Source: Ancylomarina sp. DW003
GTDB taxonomy: Bacteria > Bacteroidota > Bacteroidia > Bacteroidales > Marinifilaceae
NCBI RefSeq assembly: GCF_029029505.1
Contig: NZ_JAKJSD010000019.1
Span: 1 to 64,000, forward strand
Length of the DNA: 64,000 nt
Reading direction: 5' to 3'
The position numbers and the translations under genes were made by a program. This document shows, one piece after another, positions 38,595 through 47,304 of this stretch; within the stretch, counting starts at the first letter, position 1, and every line of letters begins with the position of its first letter. The notes below the pieces were generated by a model. That model made no database searches, was not told the DNA's origin, and saw nothing but the letters and a program-made list of their open reading frames with translations.

Positions 38595-38605
38595 TCTCGA
38601 CGAGA
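38595..38605. promoter_or_regulatory. Palindrome at the glp promoter start site, candidate operator
   Basis: TCTCGACGAGA, an 11-base palindrome with central A, directly abutting the -7 element and covering the expected transcription start. That is a classic repressor position. The regulator is unknown. Confidence 0.5.
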
Positions 38606-38701
38606 GATAATAATAAATAAGCCTGGCTTATATATTTTTTTTCCAACTGCATAGTATAACAATGTATCTGATTATAAAATGTATTCTAAAATCAATTTGA
38701 C

Positions 38702-38848
38702 GTGGAACAGCAAAATGATATGACATCTGAATTTAATGCTACCATGAATCGTTTTTATAATTTCTTCTCTGATTTATTAGACGAAGAACAGAATAGAAAA
38801 GATGATGCTAGTTTTCAGGATTCGAAGAAACAAATGATTAATAAATAA
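38702..38848 (+). CDS. Tiny ORF upstream of glpD (48 aa), paralogue at 47305
   Basis: GTG at 38702, 48 codons, stop TAA at 38848, only 7 nt before glpD. The product is acidic with the core FNATMNRFYNFFSDLLDEEQ. A homologue of 40 residues at 47305-47427 shares the pattern MEQ-ND-T-E----TM-R-YNFFSDL-DEE. Its conservation in two places next to glp-region genes indicates a real, undescribed small protein rather than chance. It has no signal peptide and no transmembrane segment. It could be a regulator or small partner of GlpD/glp transport, or a leader peptide coupled to glpD translation. Confidence 0.65.
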   Translation: MEQQNDMTSEFNATMNRFYNFFSDLLDEEQNRKDDASFQDSKKQMINK

Positions 38849-38855
38849 TAGTAAA

Positions 38856-40424
38856 ATGGTAATGTTACGTGAAAGAATGATTTTTAACTTGAAGGATAAT
38901 TCTGAAAAATGGGATGTTGTGATAGTTGGAGGAGGAGCTTCTGGTCTTGGTGCTGCACTTGAATCTGCAACCAGAGGTTTTAAAACTTTATTGCTTGAAC
39001 AAAATGATTTCACCAAAGGAACTTCTAGCAGAAGTACGAAGTTGGTTCATGGAGGTGTTCGTTATTTGGCTCAAGGAAATATTTCTTTGGTTTTGGAGGC
39101 TCTTAGAGAAAGAGGCTTGATGAAACAAAATGCGCCACATTTAGTCAAAGATCAATCTTTCATTATTCCTAGCTACAAATGGTGGGTTAAGCCTTATTAT
39201 ACTTTGGGCCTAACGGCTTATGATTTAATGGCCGGACGATTAGGTTTGGGGCGTTCATTACCATATTCTCGTAAAAAAACACTAAAACATATTCCAACAC
39301 TGGTTAAAAATAAGCTTAATGGTGGTGTTGTTTATCATGATGGTCAGTTTGACGACGCACGTTATGGGATAAATTTATGCCAGACTTTTATAGAAAAAGG
39401 TGGTGCAGCTATTAACTATATGAAAGTTGTAGCTTTAAAGAAAACCGAAGGGCAAATATCCGGAGTATCGGCTATAGATCAGGAAACAGGAGAGCAAATT
39501 GAAATTAACGCAAAGGTTGTCGTAAATGCGACAGGTGTATTTGTTGATGATATAATTAAAATGGATGCCCCAAAATCGAGAGATATTGTTTGTGTTAGTC
39601 AGGGAGTACACCTTGTTTTAGATAAGGAGTTTGTTCCTAATGATCACGCTATCATGATCCCCAAAACTGATGATGGACGTGTTTTATTTGCGGTGCCTTG
39701 GCACAATAAAGTAGTTGTAGGAACAACAGATATTCAAAAAGAAACAGCAGAACTGGAACCTAAAGCCCTTGATGAAGAAATTGACTTTATTCTTGAGACA
39801 GCAGGACGTTTCTTGACAAAGAAACCGACACGATCTGATGTGAAATCGGTATTTGCCGGACTTAGACCTTTGGCTGCTCCAACAGGAGAAGGTAAAAAAA
39901 CAAAAGAAATTTCACGAGGACATAAGATTTATACATCTGATGCTGGATTAGTAACGATAACCGGAGGCAAATGGACGACCTATAGACAAATGGCTGAGGA
40001 GACAGTTGATGTGGCATCGAAAGTCGCTGGTTTTGAAATAAAGAAATCTGTGACCCGCCATTTAGCTTTACATGGTTGGAAAAAGAATGTTGATTTGAAT
40101 GATCCTCTATATTACTACGGATCCGATTCTGATAAAATATTGGACTTAGCTCGTTCAAGTAAAGATATGGCGACTTGTTTAAGTAAAGATCTTGGAATAA
40201 TTAAAGCACAAATTGTATGGGCAGTTCGAAAAGAAATGGCACGTACGCTTGAAGATGTTTTATCCAGAAGAACCAGAGCCTTATTATTGGATGCACGAGA
40301 GAGTAAACGAATTGCACCGGAAGTTGCCACAATAATGGCTGTTGAACTTGAACAAGATGAAGTTTGGATTCAAAATCAAATAGAAGAGTTCACAAGCCTA
40401 GCTGAAAATTATATACTAAACTAA
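38856..40424 (+). CDS. glpD: Glycerol-3-phosphate dehydrogenase, FAD-dependent
   Basis: A 522-residue membrane-associated flavoprotein. It has the FAD Rossmann motif DVVIVGGGASGLGAALESA (about 24-42), SSRSTKLVHGGVRYL, the substrate domain VPWHNKVVVGTTD, FAGLRPLA, ITGGKWTTYRQMAEE and a C-terminal helical domain. It oxidises glycerol-3-phosphate to DHAP and gives electrons to quinone. Several in-frame Met codons exist near the start. ATG 38856 is chosen because it follows the tiny ORF by 7 nt. A decayed 3' copy is at 44769-45413. Confidence 0.94.
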   Translation: MVMLRERMIFNLKDNSEKWDVVIVGGGASGLGAALESATRGFKTLLLEQNDFTKGTSSRSTKLVHGGVRYLAQGNISLVLEALRERGLMKQNAPHLVKDQSFIIPSYKWWVKPYYTLGLTAYDLMAGRLGLGRSLPYSRKKTLKHIPTLVKNKLNGGVVYHDGQFDDARYGINLCQTFIEKGGAAINYMKVVALKKTEGQISGVSAIDQETGEQIEINAKVVVNATGVFVDDIIKMDAPKSRDIVCVSQGVHLVLDKEFVPNDHAIMIPKTDDGRVLFAVPWHNKVVVGTTDIQKETAELEPKALDEEIDFILETAGRFLTKKPTRSDVKSVFAGLRPLAAPTGEGKKTKEISRGHKIYTSDAGLVTITGGKWTTYRQMAEETVDVASKVAGFEIKKSVTRHLALHGWKKNVDLNDPLYYYGSDSDKILDLARSSKDMATCLSKDLGIIKAQIVWAVRKEMARTLEDVLSRRTRALLLDARESKRIAPEVATIMAVELEQDEVWIQNQIEEFTSLAENYILN

Positions 40425-40447
40425 ATACTTACCCAAAATAGATTAAT

Positions 40448-41785
40448 ATGATTGGCTTTTTAAAACCAGCATCTCACAAAGAGATGCTGCCTGAGGATAA
40501 GATTGACCCTACCTACAAACGATTGCGTTTACAAGTATTTCTGGGTATATTTTTTGGATATGCAGGCTATTACCTTGTAAGAAAGGTGTTTTCTTTAGCT
40601 ATACCTGATTTAATAGAATTAGGGTATTCAAGAACAGAACTAGGTTTTGCCTTATCAGGTGTTTCTATAGCTTACGGTTTAAGTAAGTTTATTATGGGTA
40701 ATGTTTCTGACCGAAGTAATGCGCGTCGATTTTTAACCTTAGGCCTTGTATTATCAGCCATTACGATGATTGCAATGGGTTTACTACCTGTTGCGACTTC
40801 ATCAATTGGAATCATGTTTGTTCTATTATTACTGAATGGGTGGTTTCAAGGAATGGGCTGGCCTCCTTGTGGTCGTGTAATGGTGCACTGGTTTTCGATA
40901 CGTGAACGTGGAACAAAGATGTCTATATGGAATGTAGCACACAATGTAGGTGGTGGAATTATTGGACCTCTTGCAATTTTAGGTGTTGCCATCTTTGTTG
41001 ATTGGCACTCTATATTATACTTTCCAGGTTTCGTGGCATTAGGTGTTGCCTTTATTGCTTGGTTACTAATCCGTGATACACCTCAATCATGCGGGTTGCC
41101 TAATATCGAGAAGTATACAAATATTTATCCAGATAACTATTCTGAAAAATATGAAGTGGAGATGACAGCAAAGGAAATCTTCATGAAATACGTCTTTAAA
41201 AATAGATTGTTATGGTCTATAGCTTTCGCAAATGCCTTTGTTTATTTGGTGCGCTATGGCGTGCTCGATTGGGCTCCATTATATCTTAAGGAAGCAAAGG
41301 GGTTTTCTATTCAAGAGTCGGGGTGGGCTTACTTTGCTTACGAATGGGCAGGAATACCAGGGACTCTTCTTTGTGGATACTTGAGTGATAAAGTTTTTAA
41401 AGGTAAACGAGCTCCTGTAAGTATCATTTATATGGTATTGGTATTTGTTTCTGTACTAATGTATTGGTTTAGCCAATCGATTTTGATGAATTCTATAGCT
41501 CTTATTTTTATTGGCTTCCTAATCTACGGTCCCGTTATGCTAATCGGCGTTCATGCATTGGATTTAGTACCTAAAAAGGCTGCTGGAACAGCTGCTGGCC
41601 TAACCGGTTTGTTTGGATACGTGGGAGGTGCATTATTTGCAAATATTGCTATGGGTGCAGTTGTAGACACCTGGGGATGGAACGGAGGTTTCATTGTTCT
41701 TCTTGGAGCCTGTGTTGCAGCTATTATCCTAATCGGAGTTTCCTGGATTCAAGAATCAAACGGACATAATGGTCTTCATGACTAA
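40448..41785 (+). CDS. glpT: Glycerol-3-phosphate/phosphate antiporter (MFS, GlpT type)
   Basis: A 445-residue 12-helix MFS organophosphate:phosphate antiporter. Evidence: [24 protein letters not shown] in two parts at the N-terminus, the [17 protein letters not shown] loop, [28 protein letters not shown] and, in the second half, [15 protein letters not shown]-like sequence ([16 protein letters not shown]). It imports glycerol-3-phosphate released by GlpQ. It lies 23 nt after glpD. A remnant of its first 20 codons is at 45438. Confidence 0.93.
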   Translation: MIGFLKPASHKEMLPEDKIDPTYKRLRLQVFLGIFFGYAGYYLVRKVFSLAIPDLIELGYSRTELGFALSGVSIAYGLSKFIMGNVSDRSNARRFLTLGLVLSAITMIAMGLLPVATSSIGIMFVLLLLNGWFQGMGWPPCGRVMVHWFSIRERGTKMSIWNVAHNVGGGIIGPLAILGVAIFVDWHSILYFPGFVALGVAFIAWLLIRDTPQSCGLPNIEKYTNIYPDNYSEKYEVEMTAKEIFMKYVFKNRLLWSIAFANAFVYLVRYGVLDWAPLYLKEAKGFSIQESGWAYFAYEWAGIPGTLLCGYLSDKVFKGKRAPVSIIYMVLVFVSVLMYWFSQSILMNSIALIFIGFLIYGPVMLIGVHALDLVPKKAAGTAAGLTGLFGYVGGALFANIAMGAVVDTWGWNGGFIVLLGACVAAIILIGVSWIQESNGHNGLHD

Positions 41786-41873
41786 ACGATTTAAATCTGA
41801 ATTATTGGATGATGTCATTCAGTAAAAATCACTAATAAAATTAATAATTACTAACCATAAATTTTATACACAC

Positions 41874-43184
41874 ATGAAAAAAATTAATGTGAGAAATTTG
41901 TTGGCAGGTGCTCTTATCCTGTCTAGCATCGGATTTGCAGGATGTGAAGATGACACACCTGATTACAATCCGTTGAACCTTTACAAAACCTATCCGTTAA
42001 ACGAGCTTAGTGCTGAAGCTAAGATTGTTCGCGACTATGTGAAGCCAGATGCTGTGATTGCTCACCGTGGATCTACTTTTTGGGCACCGGAAGAGACTGA
42101 GGCAGCATTCCGTTGGGCACGTAATATGGGTGCTGACTATTTAGAAATAGACCTTCAGAGAACAAGTGATGGTGTGTTATTAGCATTGCATGATGGCAAC
42201 CTTCGTCGTACTTCTAATATTGAAAGTATTTTTCCAGGGAAGGAAGATTATCCGGTAAGTGTATTTACATTAACTCAATTGCGCAAGCTTGACGCAGGAG
42301 CATGGTTCAATGTTGCCGTACCTGAAAATGCTCGTAACTCATTCATAGGTCAAAAGATTTGTACACTGGAAGAGGTTTTAAAAATTTCTGAAGGTTATAG
42401 AATTAAACGTGATGTTAGTGGTGAGCCGGTAAAAGATATGACTCGTTTGACTGACGGAGGAGAATGGGCCGGATTTTATGAATTTGAGATTGATCCTCAG
42501 GATAATGGTAACCGTCCAGGTGTATATGCTGAAACTAAAGAGCCATATTTATTTCCTAAAATGGAAGCTGATTTAGCTACTTTCTTATCAGAAGAGGGAT
42601 GGAATGTTACTGATTCTCCAAAAACAATTCCTACAACTGCCGGTAAAGTAGATGTTGCAAATACCATGGGACGTTTTATCTTACAATCATTTTCCCGTCA
42701 ATCAATTGTATCACTAGAGAAAGAGCTTCCTGGTGTACCTAAATGTATGTTGCTTTGGGAAGACGAAAGTGCGAGTTATGTTCGTCCTTCTAATTCAATT
42801 GAATCATTGGCTGAATTCATTAATTTTTCAGTAGAATACAACTGTCATATTGCAGGTCCGTCTATTGAGGGAAAACCTAATAAATATCCTGATTTAACTG
42901 AACCTTGGATGTGCGAAATGTATCACCGTGCAGGAATGATTGTTCATGCTTACTCTTTCGATACTGAAGATCAGTTGAGAAAATACAATGGTGATTATTT
43001 CTATGGTGGTGTTTCTCGTTTTGAAGATGCTAACAGATCTGTACAAGGTAATTTTGAGTACGATGTAAACCCTAATATGTTTATTGATGGTGGTTTTACA
43101 AACTTGACAGATTTGTCAATGAAGTACCAAGGTCGTGAACTTGTTGGGACAGCTCAAGAAGTGTTAAATAGCTTAGGTTACTAA
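41874..43184 (+). CDS. glpQ: Glycerophosphodiester phosphodiesterase, lipoprotein
   Basis: A 436-residue lipoprotein: signal NVRNLLAGALILSSIGFAG with lipobox Cys at residue 24. The catalytic TIM-barrel start is VIAHRGSTFWAPEETEAAF (His-Arg and the two acidic metal ligands), followed by EIDLQ and LALHDGNLRRTSN. The common PENT is PEET here. It cleaves glycerophosphodiesters to glycerol-3-phosphate and an alcohol in the periplasm or at the surface. It is 88 nt after glpT in the same operon. The start of a second copy survives in the fusion at 46781. Confidence 0.93.
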   Translation: MKKINVRNLLAGALILSSIGFAGCEDDTPDYNPLNLYKTYPLNELSAEAKIVRDYVKPDAVIAHRGSTFWAPEETEAAFRWARNMGADYLEIDLQRTSDGVLLALHDGNLRRTSNIESIFPGKEDYPVSVFTLTQLRKLDAGAWFNVAVPENARNSFIGQKICTLEEVLKISEGYRIKRDVSGEPVKDMTRLTDGGEWAGFYEFEIDPQDNGNRPGVYAETKEPYLFPKMEADLATFLSEEGWNVTDSPKTIPTTAGKVDVANTMGRFILQSFSRQSIVSLEKELPGVPKCMLLWEDESASYVRPSNSIESLAEFINFSVEYNCHIAGPSIEGKPNKYPDLTEPWMCEMYHRAGMIVHAYSFDTEDQLRKYNGDYFYGGVSRFEDANRSVQGNFEYDVNPNMFIDGGFTNLTDLSMKYQGRELVGTAQEVLNSLGY

Positions 43185-43210
43185 TTGTTAAATCTATAAA
43201 CGATAAAGAT

Positions 43211-44563
43211 ATGTTAAGAAAGATATATATCGCTACACTAGCTTTAGGAATGGTAGCGGCAAGTGCAGTAGCTCAGGAAAAACAATTGACTGCTGAATCA
43301 AAAAAAGGAGGAATTGTGTTAACCTCAGCTGATAAGGATTATCAGGTAAGCCTTAATGGTAGAATTTATATGGATGGTGTTCATTATTTTGATGATAAGA
43401 CTGATTTAAGTTCTGATGCATCTGTTGAGGATATCCGTTTAGGAACAACTATTAAGTGGAAACAATGGAGTGCTAAGGTAAATGTAAGCTTTGGTAATAA
43501 TGAAGTTAAGATTAAGGATGCATTTTTAAGATACAATCAAGCTAAGAACAGTATTTTTACAGTAGGTAACTTTTTTGAGCCATTTGGTATTGAAGCATCA
43601 GCTTCAAGCAAAAACCTTCGTTTCATCGGAGGAGCTAATACAACACAAGCAATGGGTATTGGTCGTAGTATTGGTTTAGGATATACTTATTATACCGATA
43701 AATTCTACGGTTCAACTGGTCTTTTTGCAGGTTCGGTAGATAACCACAATAAAGGTGACCAAGGTTTCTCTACGACAACTAAATTGGTCTACACGCCAAT
43801 TGTAAACGATAAAGTTCTTTTCCAGTTAGGAGGTTCATTTACTTATCGTATGCCGGAAGCCAATGGATTTAACGAGTCATTAAATGATGATGATTATAAC
43901 CGTGAAGTTTTACTAGCAGCTGGTCCGGAGCATAAATTCTTAAATGCTGATATTAAAGGTGCAAGAACAGACATGCGTTATAACTTCCAATCGATGGTTC
44001 TTAGTGGCCCTGTTATGTTGCAAGCAGAGTACACTAAAACGAAAGTGACTCGTGATGATGATTACGTTTCAAGACTTATGAAGGACAACCCATATTGGAC
44101 TCATACTGCAACAGGCGGATATGCCTGGCCAACAAAACCAGAGGATTACCCGGGGTGGTATGGTGAAATGCGTGACATTGAAACAGAAGCTTTCTATGTA
44201 ACAGCAGGCTTCCTTTTAGGTGATAACTATTCATATAATTCTTCAACAGCTTATATCAATAGACCCAAAGCTGGTTCTTATGAGTTCCTTTTACGTTACG
44301 ATAATACAGATTTGAATGATATTGATGGTACTTATTTCAATGGTTCATACGGACCAGCAGATCTGGATGCTGCTTTAGGCGGAGCTGGAAACATGAGTAT
44401 TCAAGGTGGAAAAGCAGAAACAATTAGTGCTGCTGTTAACTACTATTTGAATGATAATGTGATGTTTCGTTTAAACTATAGTTATATGGATGTTCAGAAT
44501 CAAGTGTATCCATTAGACGAAAAAGTTGGAATGATTAAAGCCAGAGTACAGGTTAATTTCTAA
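43211..44563 (+). CDS. OprP/OprO-type phosphate-selective porin
   Basis: A 450-residue outer-membrane beta-barrel. Signal peptide YIATLALGMVAASAVAQ is followed by barrel strands with FSLNGRIYMDGVHYFD-like sequence (VSLNGRIYMDGVHYFD), GNFFEPFGIEASASSK, and a C-terminal strand ending in Phe (KARVQVNF). Homologous to the porin at 48876. Its place after glpQ suggests uptake of phosphate or glycerophosphodiesters. Its last 64 codons are duplicated at 46881-47071. Confidence 0.85.
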   Translation: MLRKIYIATLALGMVAASAVAQEKQLTAESKKGGIVLTSADKDYQVSLNGRIYMDGVHYFDDKTDLSSDASVEDIRLGTTIKWKQWSAKVNVSFGNNEVKIKDAFLRYNQAKNSIFTVGNFFEPFGIEASASSKNLRFIGGANTTQAMGIGRSIGLGYTYYTDKFYGSTGLFAGSVDNHNKGDQGFSTTTKLVYTPIVNDKVLFQLGGSFTYRMPEANGFNESLNDDDYNREVLLAAGPEHKFLNADIKGARTDMRYNFQSMVLSGPVMLQAEYTKTKVTRDDDYVSRLMKDNPYWTHTATGGYAWPTKPEDYPGWYGEMRDIETEAFYVTAGFLLGDNYSYNSSTAYINRPKAGSYEFLLRYDNTDLNDIDGTYFNGSYGPADLDAALGGAGNMSIQGGKAETISAAVNYYLNDNVMFRLNYSYMDVQNQVYPLDEKVGMIKARVQVNF

Positions 44564-44599
44564 TCTGAATCATAAATATTACACTTCGACATGTAATTT

Positions 44600-44641
44600 A
44601 AAAAAGAGTAAGTCAATTTATATTGACTTGCTCTTTTTTTG
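44600..44641 (+). terminator. Terminator of glpD-glpT-glpQ-porin operon
   Basis: AAAAAGAGTAAGTCAAT / ATTGACTTGCTCTTTTT with one T-G wobble, 4-nt loop and T-run. Confidence 0.9.
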
Positions 44642-44722
44642 TTTTCTGAATTGATTTTATTAAGGAAGAAATAAGTCCGAATTGTCTTGATTGATGAAAT
44701 CAATTTAGAATTTCATTGCTAA

Positions 44723-44766
44723 GAAGTTTATAAGGGATTGTTTAATATAGTCTTGTTGTTTTTCCC
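44723..44766 (+). repeat. Duplicated spacer sequence (copy 1)
   Basis: GAAGTTTATAAGGGATTG then TTTAATATAGTCTTGTTGTTT resembles 47457-47500. It marks part of the glp-region duplication outside coding sequence. Confidence 0.6.
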
Positions 44767-44768
44767 TT

Positions 44769-45413
44769 ATGACAGAAGTGATTATTCTAGAAACAGAAGG
44801 ACGTTTCTTGACAAAGAAATCTCAACGATTAGGTGTTAAACGTGTGCTTGCTGGCCTAGACCTTTAGCAGTGTCAATCGGAGAAGGAAAAAACACAAGAG
44901 ATTTCTCACGGACATAAGATGTATATATAACAGATTTAGTAATTATCATAGGTGATAAATGGACGACTTACAGATAAATGGCAGAGGAAACCATTGATGT
45001 TGCATTGAAAGTTACCGCTCTGAAATTGAAGAAATATATAACTTGAAAATTACAACTATATGGTTGGAAACAGAATGTAGATTTGAGCGATCCATTATAT
45101 TTTTACGATTCAGATAAAGATATAATTAATAGTTTAGCTGATTCGAATAAAGATTTGGCAAGATGTTTAAGTGAAGATCTTGGAATTATAAAAGTAAAAG
45201 TAGTTTGGGCTGTATAAAACGAAATGGCATGAACAGTTGAGAATTTATTATCGAGAAGAGCTCGTGCTTTATTATTGGATGCTCGCGAAAGCGCTCGAAT
45301 TGCGACTGAAGTGGCAACTATAATGGCAATTGAACTTGAGCAAGATGAAGTTTGGATATAAAAGCAAATAGAAGAATATATAAGTTGTAGCAAACAACTA
45401 TGTGTTGAACTAA
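44769..45413 (+). pseudogene. glpD: glpD 3' remnant
   Basis: Corresponds to the last ~215 codons of glpD (39780-40424). Intact patches read as LETEGRFLTKKSQR, SRRARALLLDARESARIATEVATIMAIELEQDEVW. It carries frameshifts (for example after VLAGL) and in-frame stops, such as TAA at about 45215 and at 45359 where the functional gene has CAA. The order glpD'-glpT' is preserved, so this is a decayed duplicate of the upstream operon. A 96-codon minus-strand ORF inside it is only its antisense shadow. Confidence 0.88.
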
Positions 45414-45437
45414 ATTTTTCACCAAAAATTTATTGAT

Positions 45438-45545
45438 ATGATTGGTTTTCTAAAACCGGCAGCACATAAAGAACTGCTTCGGGATGATAAGATTGACTTT
45501 GTCAATCAGAAATTGGGGAATTATTCTTATCCTATTTTTAATTAG
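45438..45545 (+). pseudogene. glpT: glpT 5' remnant
   Basis: Starts [20 protein letters not shown], matching the first 20 residues of GlpT at 40448 ([20 protein letters not shown]). The match then ends and a stop comes at codon 36. The rest of glpT has been lost from this copy. Confidence 0.8.
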
Positions 45546-45591
45546 TTTTGGTAATAGGGTTGAACTGTGAAAAATCCAACCCTTTATTATT

Positions 45592-45813
45592 TTACACTAC
45601 ATCATTCGACCATCTCGCAATATTCCTCCCTAATGCATGCCAAATATCGTTTGATTCAGCACCCATTGTTCCCATATATCCATCATAATATCCATTCCAA
45701 AACCCAGTGCATCCTTCTTGTCCTCGAAAACATCCACCAACACATTTTCTCATTTCAAGAGTATTGATTTCTTCAATATTTGTTAAATTAATTAATTTAT
45801 TCATAATATTCAT
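45592..45813 (-). CDS. Putative double-glycine leader peptide (bacteriocin-like)
   Basis: A 73-residue precursor (possibly starting at Met4, 45804). Residues 4-27 look like a Bacteroidetes GG leader: MNKLINLTNIEEINTLEM then RKCVGG. The predicted mature peptide of about 46 residues starts CFRGQEGCTGFWNGYYDGYM. It is glycine- and aromatic-rich with two cysteines, the kind of product exported by C39-peptidase ABC transporters. No such transporter, modification enzyme or immunity gene is in the window. It lies between the glp remnants and the IS element. Function is inferred from the leader only. Confidence 0.5.
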   Translation of the reverse strand: MNIMNKLINLTNIEEINTLEMRKCVGGCFRGQEGCTGFWNGYYDGYMGTMGAESNDIWHALGRNIARWSNDVV

Positions 45814-46119
45814 TTATATAATTTATTGAAACATTTTCATGGTAGTTTCATTTACCAACAATTTAAAGAACTTTTAATTTTTACTACATTAAGTGGGATA
45901 CATTATACCGTTAAATACGAAGTTATGATTTTTTATTACATAAGCAAAATATATGTTGAATATCATATTCGTGTTATTTTGATTGTAGAGCTGGAATTCG
46001 TCAATTTAATCAGTATCAGGCTTTCTATGTCTGCATATTATTAATGTAGTTCTCTGTTAAAATACTCACTATTCTTGTCAATATCTCTTTTTAAAAACAA
46101 AGCTCTGAACTAAATATTT
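45814..46119. other. AT-rich region with no supported gene
   Basis: About 300 bases between the GG-leader peptide gene and the IS200-like element. One 72-codon plus-strand ORF (45826-46044) lacks any family or codon signal. This is probably remnant sequence from the decayed duplication. Confidence 0.5.
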
Positions 46120-46160
46120 AATTTGATAGGGGTTTAATTCCCCGAAGCTTGCCTCGTAAT

Positions 46161-46193
46161 TACTATCTTTAGACTCTATGTCTAAAGATAGTA
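46161..46193 (+). promoter_or_regulatory. Inverted repeat enclosing the tnpA start codon
   Basis: TACTATCTTTAGA and TCTAAAGATAGTA are perfect 13-bp arms. The 7-nt loop CTCTATG contains the ATG at 46178. The RNA hairpin would hide the start codon, like the translation-blocking stem known in IS200. Confidence 0.75.
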
Positions 46194-46638
46194 ATGGAAT
46201 TCATAAGAATCATAATGTTACAGTTTTGCTTTATCATGTTGTATGTGCAGTAAAGTATCGTCGTATAGTAATTGACGCGGATGTTGATCAAGTAATTCAT
46301 GATGTTTGTAGTGGAATTGAGTTTCGCTATGATATTCATTTTCTTGGGTTGGTGCTGATTTAGATCACATTCATTTTTTGATACAATCTGTACCAGACTA
46401 TAGTGTAACGAAGCTAGTACGAACAGTAAAAAGTATATTGGCTCGCGAGGTATTTCGTCAGTGTCCTCAAGTAAAATAGAAATTATGGGGAGGTGAGTTT
46501 TTTGGAAAAGGTTATTATACCAATACAGTAGGTGAGCATGGTACTGAGAATATGATTGCTAAATATGTAAAAAACCAAGGAAGGCAAGATGAATACCATC
46601 AACTGAAAGTTGGTGGAGAACAGCTTAAGCTGTTCTAA
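46178..46638 (+). pseudogene. tnpA: IS200/IS605 TnpA transposase, frameshifted
   Basis: A Y1 HUH transposase relic. N-terminal HNVTVLLYHVVCAVKYRR and YDIHFLG read in the first frame. A single-base shift near 46345 moves to GADLDHIHFLIQSVP (the HUH motif as H-I-H). A TAG stop interrupts at about 46477, then LWGGEFFGKGYYTNTVGEH and IAKYVKNQG contain the tyrosine helix. Total length (about 153 codons) is normal for the family. Frameshift plus stop means no active transposase. Confidence 0.85.
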
Positions 46639-46677
46639 GTGAACGATGCCTCTGGGCTTGCCCCGAGGTGGTTCACT
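46638..46677 (+). repeat. Right-end hairpin of IS200-like element
   Basis: AGTGAAC-gatg-CCTC-t-GGGC-tt-GCCC-c-GAGG-tg-GTTCACT: three nested stems (7, 4 and 4 bp) with small bulges. It starts at the last base of the tnpA stop codon. Confidence 0.75.
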
Positions 46678-46780
46678 CTGTGTTATATTCCTATTTTCAG
46701 AGTTTAAAAAATTCTTGCCAAACTATGATTTCATTTATGTTAGTTGTGGAATTTATAATTACTGACCAATAATTGCAGAC

Positions 46781-47071
46781 GTGAAAACCTTTAATGTGAG
46801 AAATTTATTGGCAGGCGCTCTTATCATGTTTAGCATCGGATTTGCAGGTTGTGAAGATGATACTCATGATTTAGGAGCCGCTTTAGGTGGAGCTGGAAAC
46901 ATGAGTATTCAAGGTGGAAAAGCAGAAACAATTAGTGCTGCTGTTAACTACTATTTGAATGACAATGTGATGTTCCGTTTAAACTATAGTTATATGGATG
47001 TTCAGAATCAAGTGTATCCATTAGACGAAAAAGTTGGAATGATTAAAGCTAGGGTACAGGTTAATTTTTAA
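46781..47071 (+). CDS. glpQ-porin fusion ORF (lipoprotein signal plus porin C-terminus)
   Basis: An intact 96-codon frame starting at GTG. Residues 1-29 match the GlpQ lipoprotein signal (FNVRNLLAGALIM, SIGFAGCEDDTHD). From about residue 33 on it is identical to the last 64 residues of the porin at 43211 (AALGGAGNMSIQGG ... KARVQVNF). It arose by a deletion joining glpQ and the porin in the duplicated operon, with GAT at the junction in both parents. Over those 64 codons I count seven base differences, all synonymous. It may be a pseudogene or a small membrane lipoprotein. Confidence 0.7.
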   Translation: MKTFNVRNLLAGALIMFSIGFAGCEDDTHDLGAALGGAGNMSIQGGKAETISAAVNYYLNDNVMFRLNYSYMDVQNQVYPLDEKVGMIKARVQVNF

Positions 47072-47110
47072 TCTGATCACATAGAAATTACACTTCGACA
47101 TGTAATTTTT

Positions 47111-47148
47111 AAAGAGTGGGGCAATTCATTTTGGTTCACTCTTTTTTT
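47111..47148 (+). terminator. Terminator after the fusion ORF
   Basis: AAAGAGTG / CACTCTTT 8-bp stem with an 18-nt loop and T-run. The sequence before it (ACACTTCGACATGTAATTT) duplicates the region after the first porin. Confidence 0.7.
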
Positions 47149-47304
47149 ATCCTCCATTTTAATATTTTATTAAAGAAAGCTTAACGAAAAAGAACGTTTT
47201 ATAATCAGCTATCCCTTTAATTTTAGGATAGAATACTAAGTTAATTATATAGTGTTTATTAAATTGTTTTTAATCCCTATTGAAACCTTATAAAATTAAA
47301 AATT

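Larger units (their letters stand above)
46120..46680 (+). mobile_element. IS200/IS605-type element, inactive
   Basis: Contains a tnpA pseudogene flanked by foldable ends. On the left, GGGGTTTAATTCCCC is followed by CGAAGCTTGCCTCG (46128-46156). On the right is a three-part stem (46638-46677). Such subterminal hairpins, rather than inverted terminal repeats, are characteristic of this family. Exact ends are estimated. The element sits between the glpT' and glpQ' remnants. Confidence 0.7.

Noticed and set aside
45103-45393. 96-codon ORF on the minus strand
   Set aside because: It is antisense to the decayed glpD copy. A similar shadow ORF exists opposite the intact glpD (40115-40330), so it is a mirror of glpD codons.
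45556-45583. Terminator for the GG-leader peptide gene
   Set aside because: A 7-bp stem AGGGTTG/CAACCCT is present, but there is no T-run on the minus strand and the loop is long, so I do not call it.
45826-46044. 72-codon plus ORF before the IS element
   Set aside because: No recognisable domain, signal or conservation; the region is AT-rich remnant DNA.
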